In this document: positions 35,670 through 47,175 of the stretch, piece after piece | Position numbering within the stretch: the first letter of the stretch is position 1 | Layout of the letters: each line of letters starts with the position of its first letter | Assembly (NCBI RefSeq): GCF_017654505.1 | Contig: NC_054535.1 | Span: 85,159,785 to 85,223,784 of the forward strand | Direction: 5' to 3' | Length of the DNA: 64,000 nucleotides | Origin: Polyodon spathula | Lineage: Eukaryota > Chordata > Actinopteri > Acipenseriformes > Polyodontidae | Position numbers and translations under genes: made by a program | The notes under the pieces: model-generated | What the model was told of the DNA's origin: nothing | Database searches by the model: none | What the model saw: the letters and a program-made list of their open reading frames with translations, nothing else

Positions 35670-38082
35670 AGTCTTAAGTGAGTTTCAATTAAAATAAAAC
35701 TTAAACAGTTTTCCTCTGTTCTAGGATATGTACAGTAAGGCCCATCATATTGTTAACAATATTGATTAAAGACGTTTCTGGAAAACAACTATTATTTTAA
35801 CCAAAAAAAGTGGTAAAACAATGAGTCTATATAAAGACGCCTTTACTAACTATAAAAAATATCTATATCTAGTTCCACATCATTTAGAACTGTATTTATG
35901 CAGCTTTAAAAAATGAACCTCGCAGAAATTGGTAAAGGCTAAATAGGGATGTGAAGTTGGCATAGTTCTAGAATAAATACTTCAAAGATATATAGTGAAT
36001 TCATGCCTGTGTTTTGGTGATTCTGTCTAGCTTTAAATTTCTCATAGACTCGTCACGTTGAATCAGTGCCGTCCTGGTGGTCCTACAATGTTATGACAAA
36101 TTGACCTCAGTAAATACTCCTATCGGCCCGTATACTATAAGACAATAGTTACTCTGGATTATCTGTGGTCGTGAATTCTTGTGAGGAGACCAGAATACTA
36201 GTAGTAGAAGAACATTAGGTTCAATTCAAACATCAGTGTGATTGTGTAGTAAGATTCCAGTAGCAGGCACAGAATTTCATCCCTGAGTTACTCGACTATC
36301 TCAATGGGCTTAAGGCAGGTCACACTTCTCAGTGATTTATACAGCTGTTCTGACCCCGGTAATATCTCATGCATTGTTCTGCTTTTCAACACTTCTGACA
36401 AATGATTTGGGGCTCATTTGGGAATGCAGCACCTTATTAAACTGCCCCTGTTGCACTAATTGGAGTAACTATGTCCTTGTGTATAAATCGTCTATCCATG
36501 TCCTATTGATAAAGCAGCAGAGGATTTCGAATTTTGTTTCATTTTTTTTTGCTCAATCAGAAAAAAAAAAACCCAGAGAAGCTCATTCCGACACTGGGCC
36601 TGCTTAGACTGACTTGACAGGAACTCAGTCAATTAGATACACATTTTGACAAAGTGTTTCTAATCGTTATACTTCAAATCTTGACCTGTAAATTATTTTC
36701 TTGTAAAAACCATAGAAAAAGAAAACAATGATTGGAGAGCCCCTCTCCATTTCTGACATGTGTTCAGTGTAGAGACGACTAAGGAGCCACTTTTTGCTAA
36801 TACTATAAAAGCTATGAAAAAAATAAACGGTAAAAATAAATAAGGAAAGCCACGACCTGTGGTAGTAATTTATTTGATTCCATTGCCCTAGTTTAATGAA
36901 ATTCCTTAATATACAGTTTTATTTCCCTTAACCAGCCTTTATAAGAAGCATCAATCTTTGAGTTTACAACCAAACTGGGAAACAATGTTTGTTTGGGGAA
37001 GAGAGATCAGGTCTGGAAATTTAACTGAATAAAAGAAACAACCACGCACTTCATCAGAGGTAACTAATTATAATGCATTAGCTGCGTCAGTAAAAAGTGC
37101 TTGTAGCGATAAAAGAGTGTTGCCTCTCTGATTCAGTATGTTACAGAAGAGCTTCATCTCTGTTTACTTTTCAAAGTGCTTCCTGCTGTTGCTATAAATA
37201 TAAATAATAGCACTTTCAGCTGAACTTCAAAAAACATACTTAAGAACACTTCTAAAATGTCCTCAGACAGATTCAAAGTCTTCCTCTCAAAAGTCTCCAC
37301 AATGACTGAAGAATCCAGATATACCGTTGGAGCAAAACTGCTTTGATGGTGAATTCTCGTTGCATGGAAGTAGCCAGTGTATTCAATTTAGCAACAGAGG
37401 TCATCACAGAATACATTTTATTTTACCAAATGTATCATTTATGACAATTTATTTTCACATTCCAAATCCTTGTACTGTTCCTTATTTGGCTATATAAATA
37501 AAATAGCTGTCTTCAGGCTATACTTGTGTGGCCATGAGTGCTTTACTGTACAACAAGAGAAACAGTTGGCAGGATAAACGCAGCTGCCAGCAACCTGGAA
37601 AGGAAAGAGAGGCCACATTTTATTTGATATGCTAGCAGGTGACCATGGTACAATTTTAGATTAAGGAGGGACACAGCAATGTGACAGATGTCCCAAGAAG
37701 CTTTGCCGCTTGTATAGACTATCTAGGAACCCTGCTTTTCTTTAGAGATCTGATTAACACCTCCTGAACCCACAGGAAGTGTGTTTTTTTAACCCTTACA
37801 GTGGGCAGGTAGTCATTGTAGCCTTGTGTTTAAAACTTAAGGAATGCCAATTAATCTTATCCACTAATTAAAAGGTAAATCTGATGTTAACAATCAGTAA
37901 CCAAAATTTAAAAAAGCATTGTCTAAAGTGAAATTCTAATACTGTACATCTACCGGTATCTGCAAACTCAATTCAATAAATTATTCATAGGTGTCTCAAT
38001 TGTATATCTTAGAAGCCATGACACCTTTGTCATAAATCATTTATACAGCCCTAAAATAGGTGTGTGTGTGTGTGTATATACT

Positions 38083-38129
<47 letters not shown>

Positions 38130-38210
38130 ATATAATATATATATATATATATATATACTATCTAGAGATATAGATCATGAAGCTTACTTAATAATGCAAA
38201 CATATAGCAC
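28965..38210. other. Long intergenic stretch with no recognised gene
   Basis: Low-complexity pieces are visible: poly-T at about 29783-29801, (ATTG)n-like at 31382-31430, poly-A at 34443-34464, (AAAT)n at 35636-35670 and a CA/TA tract at 38061-38157. A more GC-balanced block at 31140-31380 (GTCCCTGAGAGGCCCATCTG to GCAGGACTGGCC) may be an old interspersed repeat, but I cannot name it. Open frames at 36332-36607 and elsewhere have no domains. Conserved non-coding elements could be present but cannot be seen without a comparison. Confidence 0.4.
38061..38157. repeat. (TG)n...(CA)n(TA)n microsatellite
   Basis: A TG run, a short spacer TATACTGTA, then CA and TA runs. The TG and CA arms are complementary and could fold back. 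Confidence 0.9.
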
Positions 38211-38213
38211 AGA

Positions 38214-38540
38214 TACAGTTGTAGTCAAGAGTTTACAAACCCTAACGGAAATGAATAATTTCTAGAAATTAATTTCCTTGAAAACAAAGAAATTTAGGAA
38301 AAATCTTTCGTAGCAAAAGTTTTGCTTTTGTGGATGAGGAAATCAAAAACCTACAAGAAATAGTCCAAAACTAAAAAAATGCTAATTCAAAAGTATTCAT
38401 ACCCTTTATGCTATGATAGTATTGTCTGCAAGGTGCTTGAAATTTGAATATGATAATACAGAACCTAATTCTAGACAAGTCTAGAAAATTCTGGATTGTA
38501 GGTGAACATTCTTAGATAGTATGAAAGGGTTAGGCATAGG
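38214..38540. mobile_element. Possible Tc1-type terminal fragment
   Basis: TACAGTTGTAGTCAAGAGTT at 38214 resembles the outer end of Tc1 terminal repeats. CAAAAGTATTCATACCCTTT follows at about 38387. No coding remnant and no opposite end are seen. Confidence 0.35.
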
Positions 38541-38710
38541 ATGAAATGCTGTCACTACCAATAAGTCAATATGGGAAAAAGAAAAGAGCTATCTGAATCA
38601 GAGAATTATTTATTGTCATAAATATGTCTCTCAGTAGTCTCAGTAGTAACTTGAGACATATTATTGAGTGGTAATATATTCAGACCCATATATTATTCTT
38701 TATATATTTA

Positions 38711-38990
38711 TACAGCTATGGCCAAATGTTTTGCATCACCCTATAGAATTAACAAATTTTGCTTTATAAAGTGAAATTAAACCTGCTGAATAACATTACA
38801 TTAACATATTGAATTACTTACCACTTAATGGAAAACTGACAGCATTTGAAAAATATGACATTTCAAAATCTAACAGGAAATACTGTACTACTATTATATA
38901 GTTTGGTATATGTTCATATAGTTTTTTAGTTTTTGTTAATGGTCTCAATCCTAAAATTCTAGGTGATGCAAAACTTTTGGACATATATCT
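38711..38990. mobile_element. MITE copy B, both terminal repeats present
   Basis: Left end TACAGCTATGGCCAAATG + TTTTGCATCACC. The right end carries the inverse, AGGTGATGCAAAACTTTTGG, followed by a mutated CATATATCTATGTA. The interior is shared with copy A at 2071-2452. It is bounded by TA and has no coding potential. At about 280 bp it is shorter than copy A, mainly because it lacks the poly-T insert. Confidence 0.8.
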
Positions 38991-38994
38991 ATGT

Positions 38995-39080
38995 AAGATA
39001 TATACCACGTCTACCAGAAGTGGTCTATATCATCGGAACTGCATGGCCGGAAGTGCTTTATACCGCTTATAACATGGCTA
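38995..39080. repeat. Inverted-repeat block TATACCAC...GTGGTCTATA
   Basis: ATATACCACGTCTACC and AGAAGTGGTCTATAT form a near-palindrome beginning at about 38998. Another CCGGAAGTGCTTTATACC follows. It looks like the end of a small palindromic repeat family, name not known to me. Confidence 0.35.
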
Positions 39081-39487
39081 CATATCATTTCTGGGAAGAA
39101 AAATAATAATAAAAAAAAAAAAAACACATCTAAATTGAGACAAAACAAGAAACTTTTATTATGCAGATATCTGCGATGTGATATAGTCCCAAATTTTATT
39201 TAATTTAATGAATTGTTCGCTTATTAAAAATAAATTGCACATGTTTTTTGTAAATTTCTGCATCGAAAGTGCCATCTCACTAGAAACTAGAGGGTTGAGT
39301 ACAAACTGGATGATGAGTTGAGTTTCAAATGACACTGAGGAAGTCAGGAGAGCAGCTGCGTTAGAGACTGAAGCTGGACTTGAAGTGAGTTTGTTAACTC
39401 GTTATGTGCAAGCATTTACTATAAAGTTTACACATATTCTAGTACGTTTTCATTCTTTTGGATGTCAAAATACGTTTTTGTTATTTG

Positions 39488-39718
39488 TCAGACACCCTCG
39501 CATCCAAGTTGTGCCAGATTAAGTTGATGATCGAACCAGACTTTACACACCAATCTGACCACGGTGTCAGGGGACAGTACCTCAGTTTCCCGCAGATGTT
39601 TAAAATCCAGGCTGGTAATTTGATGGGTCGTGTCAGACTTTGTTATTACCTGCTTTTCAAAGAGCTTTCCTGAATGACATGAATACATTACTGCTGGTTT
39701 TAAACTTGCTGTCAGCAA
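39488..39718 (-). pseudogene. Crypton/DUF3504-like fragment
   Basis: A 76-residue open frame on the minus strand contains ITSLDFKHLRETEVLSPDTV and then VCKVWFDHQLNLAQLGCEGV. The pattern L..SP..L...VWF...L...RRGREG is typical of the segment just before the tyrosine-recombinase-like domain of Crypton-derived (DUF3504, KIAA1958/ZMYM-type) proteins. Here RRGREG has decayed to AQLGCEG and the frame stops straight after. There is no intact recombinase domain nearby. The match is by pattern only. Confidence 0.42.
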
Positions 39719-40261
39719 AGATGTTAAAACTTCTACTGTTAAAATATGTGTTTAGTCCAACTCAGCGTTAAAAAACTGGGTACTGAATACTGGTCCTTAG
39801 TTTAACTTCTTGCACTGGAATAAAATTCCCTTATGTTGTTAAGAATTTTTTTTTGATTTATTTCCATAAAATGAATGTCCATATTTTTTTTTCTTTAAGT
39901 ACATTAATCAACCCATGCTGTAGTTTTTACTTTTTTCAATCTTTGTTTTCTTCTATGTCATTTAGCTGTTCCTCATCAACTGTTGTGTCTGCTTGCTGGT
40001 GCACTTATTTATTATTATTATTTTTTTTCAGATGGACTGCTGTCTTCCCTCAGAAAGTTGTTTTTCTACCAGTGATGTAGATTTTCATCCCCAAATACAT
40101 TAAAGGAAATAAGTGAAATGCTACTCATTTTTGGCACTGGTTTTGTAACTAATAACAAATAAAATGGCGGTTTGTCATGGAATTTAGAATGTAGTGGTGC
40201 GTAATGATGTACTTAGTGTGATCCGGCTCATTAGTATGTAACCCATGGTATACTCTATATA

Positions 40262-41748
40262 CAGTGCCTTGCAAAAGTGTTCAGATCCCTGACCAATTCT
40301 CTCATATTACCGAATTACAAATGGTACATTTAAATTTTGTTCTGTTCGATTTTTTTTTTTAAAACACTCAAACTCAAAATCAATTATTGTAAGGTGACAT
40401 TGGTTTTATGTTGGGAAATATTTTTAAGAAAAATAAAAAACTGAAATATATATAGTATTCAACCCCCATACATTAATATTTGGTAGAGCCACCTTTCGCT
40501 GCAATAACAGCTTTAAGTCTTTTGGGGTAAATATGTACCAGCTTTGTACACAGTGTCGGAGTGATTTTGGCCCATTCTTCTTGGCAGATTTGCTCCAGGT
40601 TGTTCAGGTTGGTTGGACGACGCTTGTGGACCGCAATTTTCAAATAGTGCCACAGATTCTCAATGGGATTGAGATCAAGACTTTGACTGGGCCACTGTAG
40701 GACATTCACCTTTTTGTTCTTGAGCTACTCCAATGTTGCTTTGGCCTTGTGCTTGGGATCATTGTCCTGCTGAAAGGTGAGTTTCCTCCCAAGCTTCGTT
40801 TTTTTAGCGGACTGAAGCTGATTCTCTTACAGTATTTTCCTGTATTTTGCTCCATCCATTCTTCCTTCAATTGTAACAAGATGCCCAGTCCCTGCTGATG
40901 AGAAGCATCCCCACAGCATGCTGCTGCACCACTATACTTCACTGTAGGGATGGTGTGTCTTGAGGCATGGGCAGTGTTAGGTTTTTCTGGCAAACTCCAG
41001 AAGCGCTTTCAGATGGTCCTTTTTGAGTAACGGCTTCTTTCTTGCCACCCTCCCATACAGGCTAGTGTTATGCAGAGCTCTTGATACGGTTGACTGTTGC
41101 ACCATTTCTCCACTCCCAGCCACTGAACTCTGTAGCTCCTTCAAAGTGATTGTTGGCCTCTGTAGCTTCTCTCACTAGTCTCCTTCTTGTTTGAGCGCTG
41201 AGTTTTGAGGGACGGCCTTTTCTTGGCAGTGCCTGGGTGGTGTGATGCAGCTTCCACTTCCTGATTATTGATCCAACTGTGCTCACTGGGATATCCAAAC
41301 ACTTGGATATTATTTTGTACCCTTTCCCTAATCTATGCATTTGTATTACTTTATCTCTAACTTCTGTAGAATGCTCTTTGGTCTTCATTTTCTTTCAGAT
41401 TTACAGTCTTACCAATGATCCTTCAACAGTGGGGTTTTTATCCAGAAAATGTGACAGCAACTTTAATGGTTCACAGGTGGAGGCCAATGGTAAAGTAATT
41501 GTGTCCTCGTTAGGGCAATTTCTTTCATTGGTGCAAACTGGGAGCTTCTACAGCACAAGGGTTGAATACTTATGCAAGCAAGATATTTCAGTTTTTTATT
41601 TTTCTTAAAAATATTTCCCAACATAAAACCAATGTCACCTTACAATAATTGATTCTGAGTTTCAGTGTTTAAAAATAAAATATCAAACAGAACGAAATTT
41701 CAATGTACCATTTGTAATTCGGTAATATGAGAGAATTGGTCAGGGGTC

Positions 41749-41752
<4 letters not shown>
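40262..41752 (-). mobile_element. Tc1-like transposon, family copy 2, deleted catalytic motif
   Basis: Same family as 12886-14496. The left end is CAGTGCCTTGCAAAAGTGTT preceded by TA, with the same GTAAGGTGACATTGGTTTTA inner block on both sides. The right terminal repeat reads up to GGTCAGGGGTCTGAATA and then becomes a pure (TA)n tract, so about the last 20 bp are replaced. Compared with copy 1 about 104 bp are missing at 40984, where AGGTTT joins TTCTGGCAAAC. This removes the part coding the WSDET motif and FGQNSKRYVWRKP. Confidence 0.92.
40473..41388 (-). pseudogene. Tc1-like transposase with internal deletion
   Basis: The N-terminus MKTKEHSTEVRDKV and HTH region are intact up to VREAT; the frame shifts near 41160. 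The first catalytic Asp is lost through the 104-bp deletion. The C-terminal part is open from [17 protein letters not shown], with the catalytic Glu present, to the natural end [20 protein letters not shown] replaces the Trp codon just before this (GAG-TAG-CTC region at about 40722). This copy keeps the C-terminal reading frame that copy 1 has lost, while copy 1 keeps the catalytic Asp lost here. Confidence 0.85.

Positions 41753-41826
<74 letters not shown>
41753..41826. repeat. (TA)n microsatellite
   Basis: About 37 TA units replacing the outer end of the Tc1 right terminal repeat. Confidence 0.95.
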
Positions 41827-41827
<1 letters not shown>

Positions 41828-44145
41828 GCACGGTCATGTGATGCTGTTTAACCAATCAGAGGTGGTTATTTTTCCAAGCCGTGTTATAAACATATATAGG
41901 AGCAAAAATAGATTGAACTTTTGCCCTAACATCATTATACCATCGGGCAATAGTCTTCATCTGTCATGTGATTGGTTCACATCAGTGTCAGTCCCTCCCC
42001 TTTTCAAAGGAAAGCCTTCAGTCTTCACTCCTCCCAAGAGAAGATGGTGAAATGTGAAAAAAAAAACTGCTCAATAGCTATTCTGTGACTTAAGAGAACA
42101 TTCATTACAAAACATACTACAAAAGAAAGATGCTTCAAACACTAAAATAGTGATTAAAATGTCACTGTCACTGTTTTCTGACTTTCTGAAATTCAAACAA
42201 ATTCAACTTGACGAAAAGAAAGATGGCAGGCGGGATGTAAACTGGATTATGCAGCAGTCAGCAAACCAGACAAAGATGGAGAAAAACTTTGCAGTGTGAA
42301 CTTCAGAAACATTTTCTATTATTTATTTACCTATATGTTATTTATTTACTTATGTTGTATCACCTATATTTAAACACAATATATAAGTTAATTTTTATTT
42401 ATGTATGCAGTATCAGCTACACTTAAACAAAATATATAAAGTCGTCTTTACTATCCAACCTTGCCTCGCTTATTTTATTGACTGATTCATATATTAAATA
42501 TGTACTGCAGCCCTAGTGGAAAATTAAATGATCCTCGGGAAGACTATTGTTACCTCCAGGGTGCAATGCCCTCATCCTGCGACTGGGCATTATAGCTAGC
42601 GCTAGGATTCTGTAACAGTAATTTGTACTAAAAATCACAGAGTAGTCACGGTAAATGAGGAAGGCTGAAATAGAGTGTGAAGTCACGGGGATGAAAATTC
42701 TATAATGTTTTCTTTTTTTGTAATGCAATATACCTACATACAAATAAAAGCAGTCTGTCTATGTAAGTAGGAAAAAAGGAAAATTAATCAAAATATTTAT
42801 TTGTTGTGGTTTTTACAGCATCAGATTCAAATTTTAATCCTGTAAATCAGTAAGATTCACAGCGTATACTATAAACAAAAATGTTTGTTTAACATTCGGT
42901 GGGTTTTCTACTGGAAACCAAACAAAAACTGAAGGTTTTACATGAAAAGATAATGTTTGAAGTTCAAAAATACTGTCTTTGTGTGCATCTGCTGCTTCTG
43001 CTGTGCTACAGTTTGCAGTTATTTTTCATTTTGGTTTGGTTACATATTATTTTTATAGTACAACATGTTGTACATTGAGAGGTTTGATGCTTTTATGGAG
43101 CTGCCGGTCATCCCTAAGTACATTTGTGTATGCAAAAAATAATCTTTCTCTGTCAACTCTTTGCCGTTTTGCTTATTTCTAAAATATTTGCAATGTGACA
43201 ATGTACTGAGTAGTGTGAACGGCTACATGCACATTTTGTAATCTGACCAGTGTGACCTCAGAAGCTTTTGTTAAAATCAACTGACACAACATTCCCATGA
43301 AGACCTGCACAATAAATGTTCATGGTGTCACTAACAGGCTGCAGTGGATCTCATCAGTTTTGTGAAACCTAATCCAAATTCAGCAGACAGTAGCTAGAGT
43401 CCACACAGTGTCTCTATTCAGGCATCAGGTATCAGCACTTGCTGGCAGCCAGCAGATGCAGCTCAGTAAGGAACAGACAATGACAGATTTCCAGTTTTGC
43501 CCTGATTGTAAATGTACCCCAGTGCACAGGCACAGACTTGCATTGCAAGCGGCACGCCAGCAATCTGCCAGAAGAGATGCAGCTATAAACTGCACCTGTG
43601 ATGCCAAATGGTGATGGCATTTTGATAGTGGGTCTTTCGCAGAGCTTTGTGTTTTATGAGCAGCAAATTTGCAATTCAAGGTCAACTTTCTCTAGGGGTG
43701 TAGTACAGGGTCTGCATATTTAAAGATACAGGGCTCTTTTTGTACAATTCAAAGGCTTTAAGATTGAAGAGATTGCATGCAGCTCTGATTGAGAAAAGGT
43801 TTCCGACTTGAAATAAGGCAATTTGGTTAAACAATTAGCTCTTTTAAAATGCCTTCAGCAAAGACATTCAATTGAATGCATTGCACATCAGTACTGATGA
43901 TGTCCTTATGGGCCTCAATTAAATAGGTAGAAGAATTCATGCTAATGCTCACAAGTTGTGTGTCTTTGATCAGAGTTCCCACTCACCATATGCTTGACAA
44001 TAAATACAGTCTGCAAGTGGGAAATGGGTAATGTAGCTCATTTTGTTCAAAATATAAAAAATACATTACATGCTGTTTTCAGTTTACAGTAATTCTTGAT
44101 TAAATAGGAGAATATAGTATGATATAATAATATTTTATTCAATGA
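41827..44145. other. Intergenic, no recognised gene
   Basis: At 41840-42050 there is a block with a CCAAT-type ACCAATCAGAGG and GTCATGTGATTGGTTCACAT. At 42555-42600 a hairpin AATGCCC/GGGCATT lies inside a slightly GC-rich block. The block at 43380-43690 is open in several frames without a domain. None is assignable. Confidence 0.4.
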
Positions 44146-44150
44146 CCCAT

Positions 44151-44868
44151 TGTGACAGAAATACAATGAATCTTGGTTGTCAATCTCCCTCCAGACCCGT
44201 AAGCAGCAAGGACAGAAAGTTATTTTGATGGGCTGGCCTGACAGTTCTTTCACCGGGTCGGGAAGTCTGGATGAAGGCGAGACTCTGTTGCAAGAACTTA
44301 TTGATCCGGAAGGGAACGATGTTGCAGTCGCAGATTGTAAAGGCAGCTGCAATCGTTTACCAAGGGGTCATGCATGACAGGAGAATCGTAATCTGTTCCT
44401 TCGCATTGGTTACGAAATATAACATGGAAGGACCCGTGCAGTAATTGTGAAATATCATAAGTGTTTGTTTGTCTTGTCTATAATTGTTACTTGTGTTTTA
44501 ATAGACGGCTAACACATTCCAGAACTGTCGCTAAGGGCCAGCATAAAACCCGGAACAGCACTACACTGTTGTCACACATTAAACTGTATCACCCACCACG
44601 AGCACTACAGCAGGCACCCAGGACTGGTGACCATGTTTGTATATTGTGGGAGAGATAACTGTGTTTATTGTTTGGGACTGCAACCCGTTGTTGTTAACCC
44701 TATGCATTACACATTGCTGTGTATTGCCGGGGATTATTGTTTTGGTCACCAGACCTGGATTATAAAAAAATAAAGATACCCTATTCCACACCGGATTACA
44801 ATATCTGTCTGTTTTATTCCTGCACTGAATCACCTCTGCACCTGTACACAATCAATCACTTTGCCACA
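44151..44868 (+). mobile_element. Solo LTR 3, 5-bp target duplication CCCAT
   Basis: A 718-bp block beginning TGTGACAGAAATAC and ending ACTTTGCCACA, flanked by CCCAT at 44146-44150 and 44869-44873. An AATAAA signal lies at 44769-44774, about 100 bp before the end, where an LTR poly-A signal is expected. It has more CpG than its surroundings. It shares TGTGACA at the start with solo LTRs 1 and 2, but the rest differs, so it is a separate family or a distant member. The open frames at 44177-44377 and 44579-44851 lie in LTR sequence and are not genes. The orientation is inferred from the poly-A signal. Confidence 0.88.
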
Positions 44869-45116
44869 CCCATGTACTGTTCAGTACACTGATTTATGTT
44901 GAGAGTTAGCCTAACTATTTATGACAAATGAGTTAGGCGTCGAGTTATATGGGCCCGTGGTGCCTGTGCTCCACTAATATTTAGGAACGTGGGCTCGGCT
45001 CCACCAATGTTTCATCTTATAATTGGCATATCTTTGTTAAAAACACAATGGTAGCCTACGTGGGGAAATCATAACAATGTAATATTTTTTCTCAATTTAA
45101 TTTAAAAATTAAAGCC

Positions 45117-45118
<2 letters not shown>

Positions 45119-45194
<76 letters not shown>
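45119..45194. repeat. (TA)n microsatellite
   Basis: About 38 TA units, the first of three TA tracts within 360 bp. Confidence 0.95.
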
Positions 45195-45197
<3 letters not shown>

Positions 45198-45282
45198 AAT
45201 TTTCTCTCATAAAGTATGGACAACCCTGTTAACATAGAGTACCTAACATGCGATGCTGAACCCTGTAGACAATTTGTATCTC

Positions 45283-45303
45283 ATATATATATATATATAT
45301 TTA

Positions 45304-45349
<46 letters not shown>
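45283..45349. repeat. (TA)n microsatellite
   Basis: Second TA tract, with a TTTATC interruption. Confidence 0.95.
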
Positions 45350-45352
<3 letters not shown>

Positions 45353-45421
45353 TATATATTTACGACGCTTGGGGACTGTAGTCATAGAGTATCTCATGGG
45401 ATGTCCGCTGACTGTATTTGA

Positions 45422-45422
45422 A

Positions 45423-45455
<33 letters not shown>

Positions 45456-45477
45456 ATATATTATATATATATATATA
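45422..45477. repeat. (TA)n microsatellite
   Basis: Third TA tract, interrupted by TATTATA. Confidence 0.95.
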
Positions 45478-45842
45478 GTTATTGTTATTGTTTAACACTT
45501 CAGACTAGATCATTGTCTAATCTTTAAAGATATATTATTGCAAATATAATGTGTACAAAAGTCTCAAATAAATGATATTCAGGCAGGGGCTGCTTTTGAC
45601 TTCCTTTTTTTATTGTTTTCCCTTTGCCGCCATTGTTAAGCACATTCCCAGCTGTTCCTCATCTTCCACACTTTTCCATTCCGTGGTTTGATTACCCATC
45701 CATTGTTAATTTTAATTCCCCTAAAAAAAGCGGTAAGTATTTATTGTAAATTACAAAAAGAAAAAGAAACAGAAAAGGCCAATTCAAATCAAAGTCAAAC
45801 TTCCACACCTGCCTTGCAAACAGCAGAAAGACAACAAGAGAA

Positions 45843-46331
45843 ATGCCCCATGCAGCAGCAGGATACGAGAAGGAAGTTATTATGTTGAAATTATTCTACA
45901 CAATTCCAGCAACAACACACACTGGTGAGCGATCATTCAGTTGCCTACAGAGGTGTGACAGAGATCGAATGATGCTTGGTATTATAACTCCCTCCCAACC
46001 TGAGAGAGCTCTAGGTAAAGGGAACAGAGTACCCTGGACTAAAAGGCATGATACTTTATTCCCGTGGGTAGGTGGAAGTTGGCCGGCTAGAAAAGGAGCT
46101 GAGCAATGGTATCTGAACTCAATGACCCGGACGGGCAACGGCGTAGCATCTGTGCCTTTTCTAGTCAGCCGACTTCTACTTGCCACAATGGGTCAAGAAA
46201 GACTCAACCACTTGGCAGTTCTACATATTCAAAAGACACTTACTGCTGAACTAGACATTGCTAGACTCCTGGACAATTTCATTTCAAGAACTGAACATGC
46301 CGGAAAGTGTTTACTGTCTCCTAAGTGGTAA
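45843..46331 (+). pseudogene. hAT-type transposase C-terminal fragment with in-frame 219-bp insert
   Basis: The 162-codon frame contains LKLFYTIPATTHTGERSFSC at residues 15-34 and LLLATMGQERLNHLAVLHIQ at residues 111-130. These are the two halves of the hAT C-terminal dimerisation region (the AERxFSxL...RLNxL signature) found in hAT transposases and ZMYM/TTF-type domesticated relatives. It ends LDIARLLDNFISRTEHAGKC. Between the halves, where only about 4-6 residues (a KTYL-like link) are expected, there are 73 codons (45954-46172) unrelated to the family. The upstream catalytic domain is not found. The sequence is a transposon fragment rather than a gene, although the frame is open. Confidence 0.72.
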
Positions 46332-47175
46332 GTGCTCATTTTTATTATTTTTACAAATATAAATGCTTTATTAGTGCTGATCTTCATTTTTGTTTATATA
46401 TATTATTTTTTGTTTTTTTGGTTTGGTGTACATATCATATGTACCACGGCTGTCTTGTGGTGTATACAAAGGTTGCGTTTATACAATCTTAAAATATCCT
46501 TTATACACAGTATTATTTAATTCTACATATTTTTTTATTTATTGCCTGATTGTTACATTTTATTAATTAAATGACATTATAATCATATTGCAAGTAAAGT
46601 GTGCGGAAACTCTGACCTCTGCTGCACCAAAAATTGCTCAAAGCCGATACTTGCCAGCACTTTTGTTTTTTATCATGGGAGTCCTACTCTAGTTGAAAAG
46701 GCCTGACAGAGATTTATAATATTGCACCCTGGAAGGGATTGTAATTTTAACGAGGAGTACCCACAGGAAGCTGGACAGTCAGAAGGTACCTGCTGTGGTC
46801 TCCATACACCTCTGCTGACTATATTTACAAATCAAGAAAATCAAGCAAAAAATCTACCTCTGGTACCAAATCACATTTTTTATGAAATGCTGCTGGATAA
46901 AAGGATGATTATCCTTTGTATCTTAAAGTTGACACCCATGCTAACCAATTATGTTTATGGTTGTGTATGCAGATCACTAATATTAAAGGTTACCTGCTGC
47001 AGGAATTGTGACTTACAAGTAACAGAGTGGAACTCAAATGTAGCACCCTTCTAATTTTAATTAGTTAAACTAAAGTGCTCCTGATATATACAGTTCAAAA
47101 ATTCACAAATTAGATATAATCCTGGTTGGCCCATTTTATCAGGAAAATTCATAGTCAACAGGACTGGAACACTGA
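46332..47175. other. Intergenic, no recognised gene
   Basis: The open frame at 46722-47054 has several cysteines but no domain I recognise. Otherwise AT-rich. Confidence 0.45.

Noticed and set aside
41727..42050. 107-codon frame rich in Ile-Tyr
   Set aside because: It is a (TA)n microsatellite followed by chance open sequence.
43408..43690. Three overlapping open frames, one with FCPDCKC
   Set aside because: The short Cys motif alone does not make a zinc finger. No promoter, splice or family evidence.
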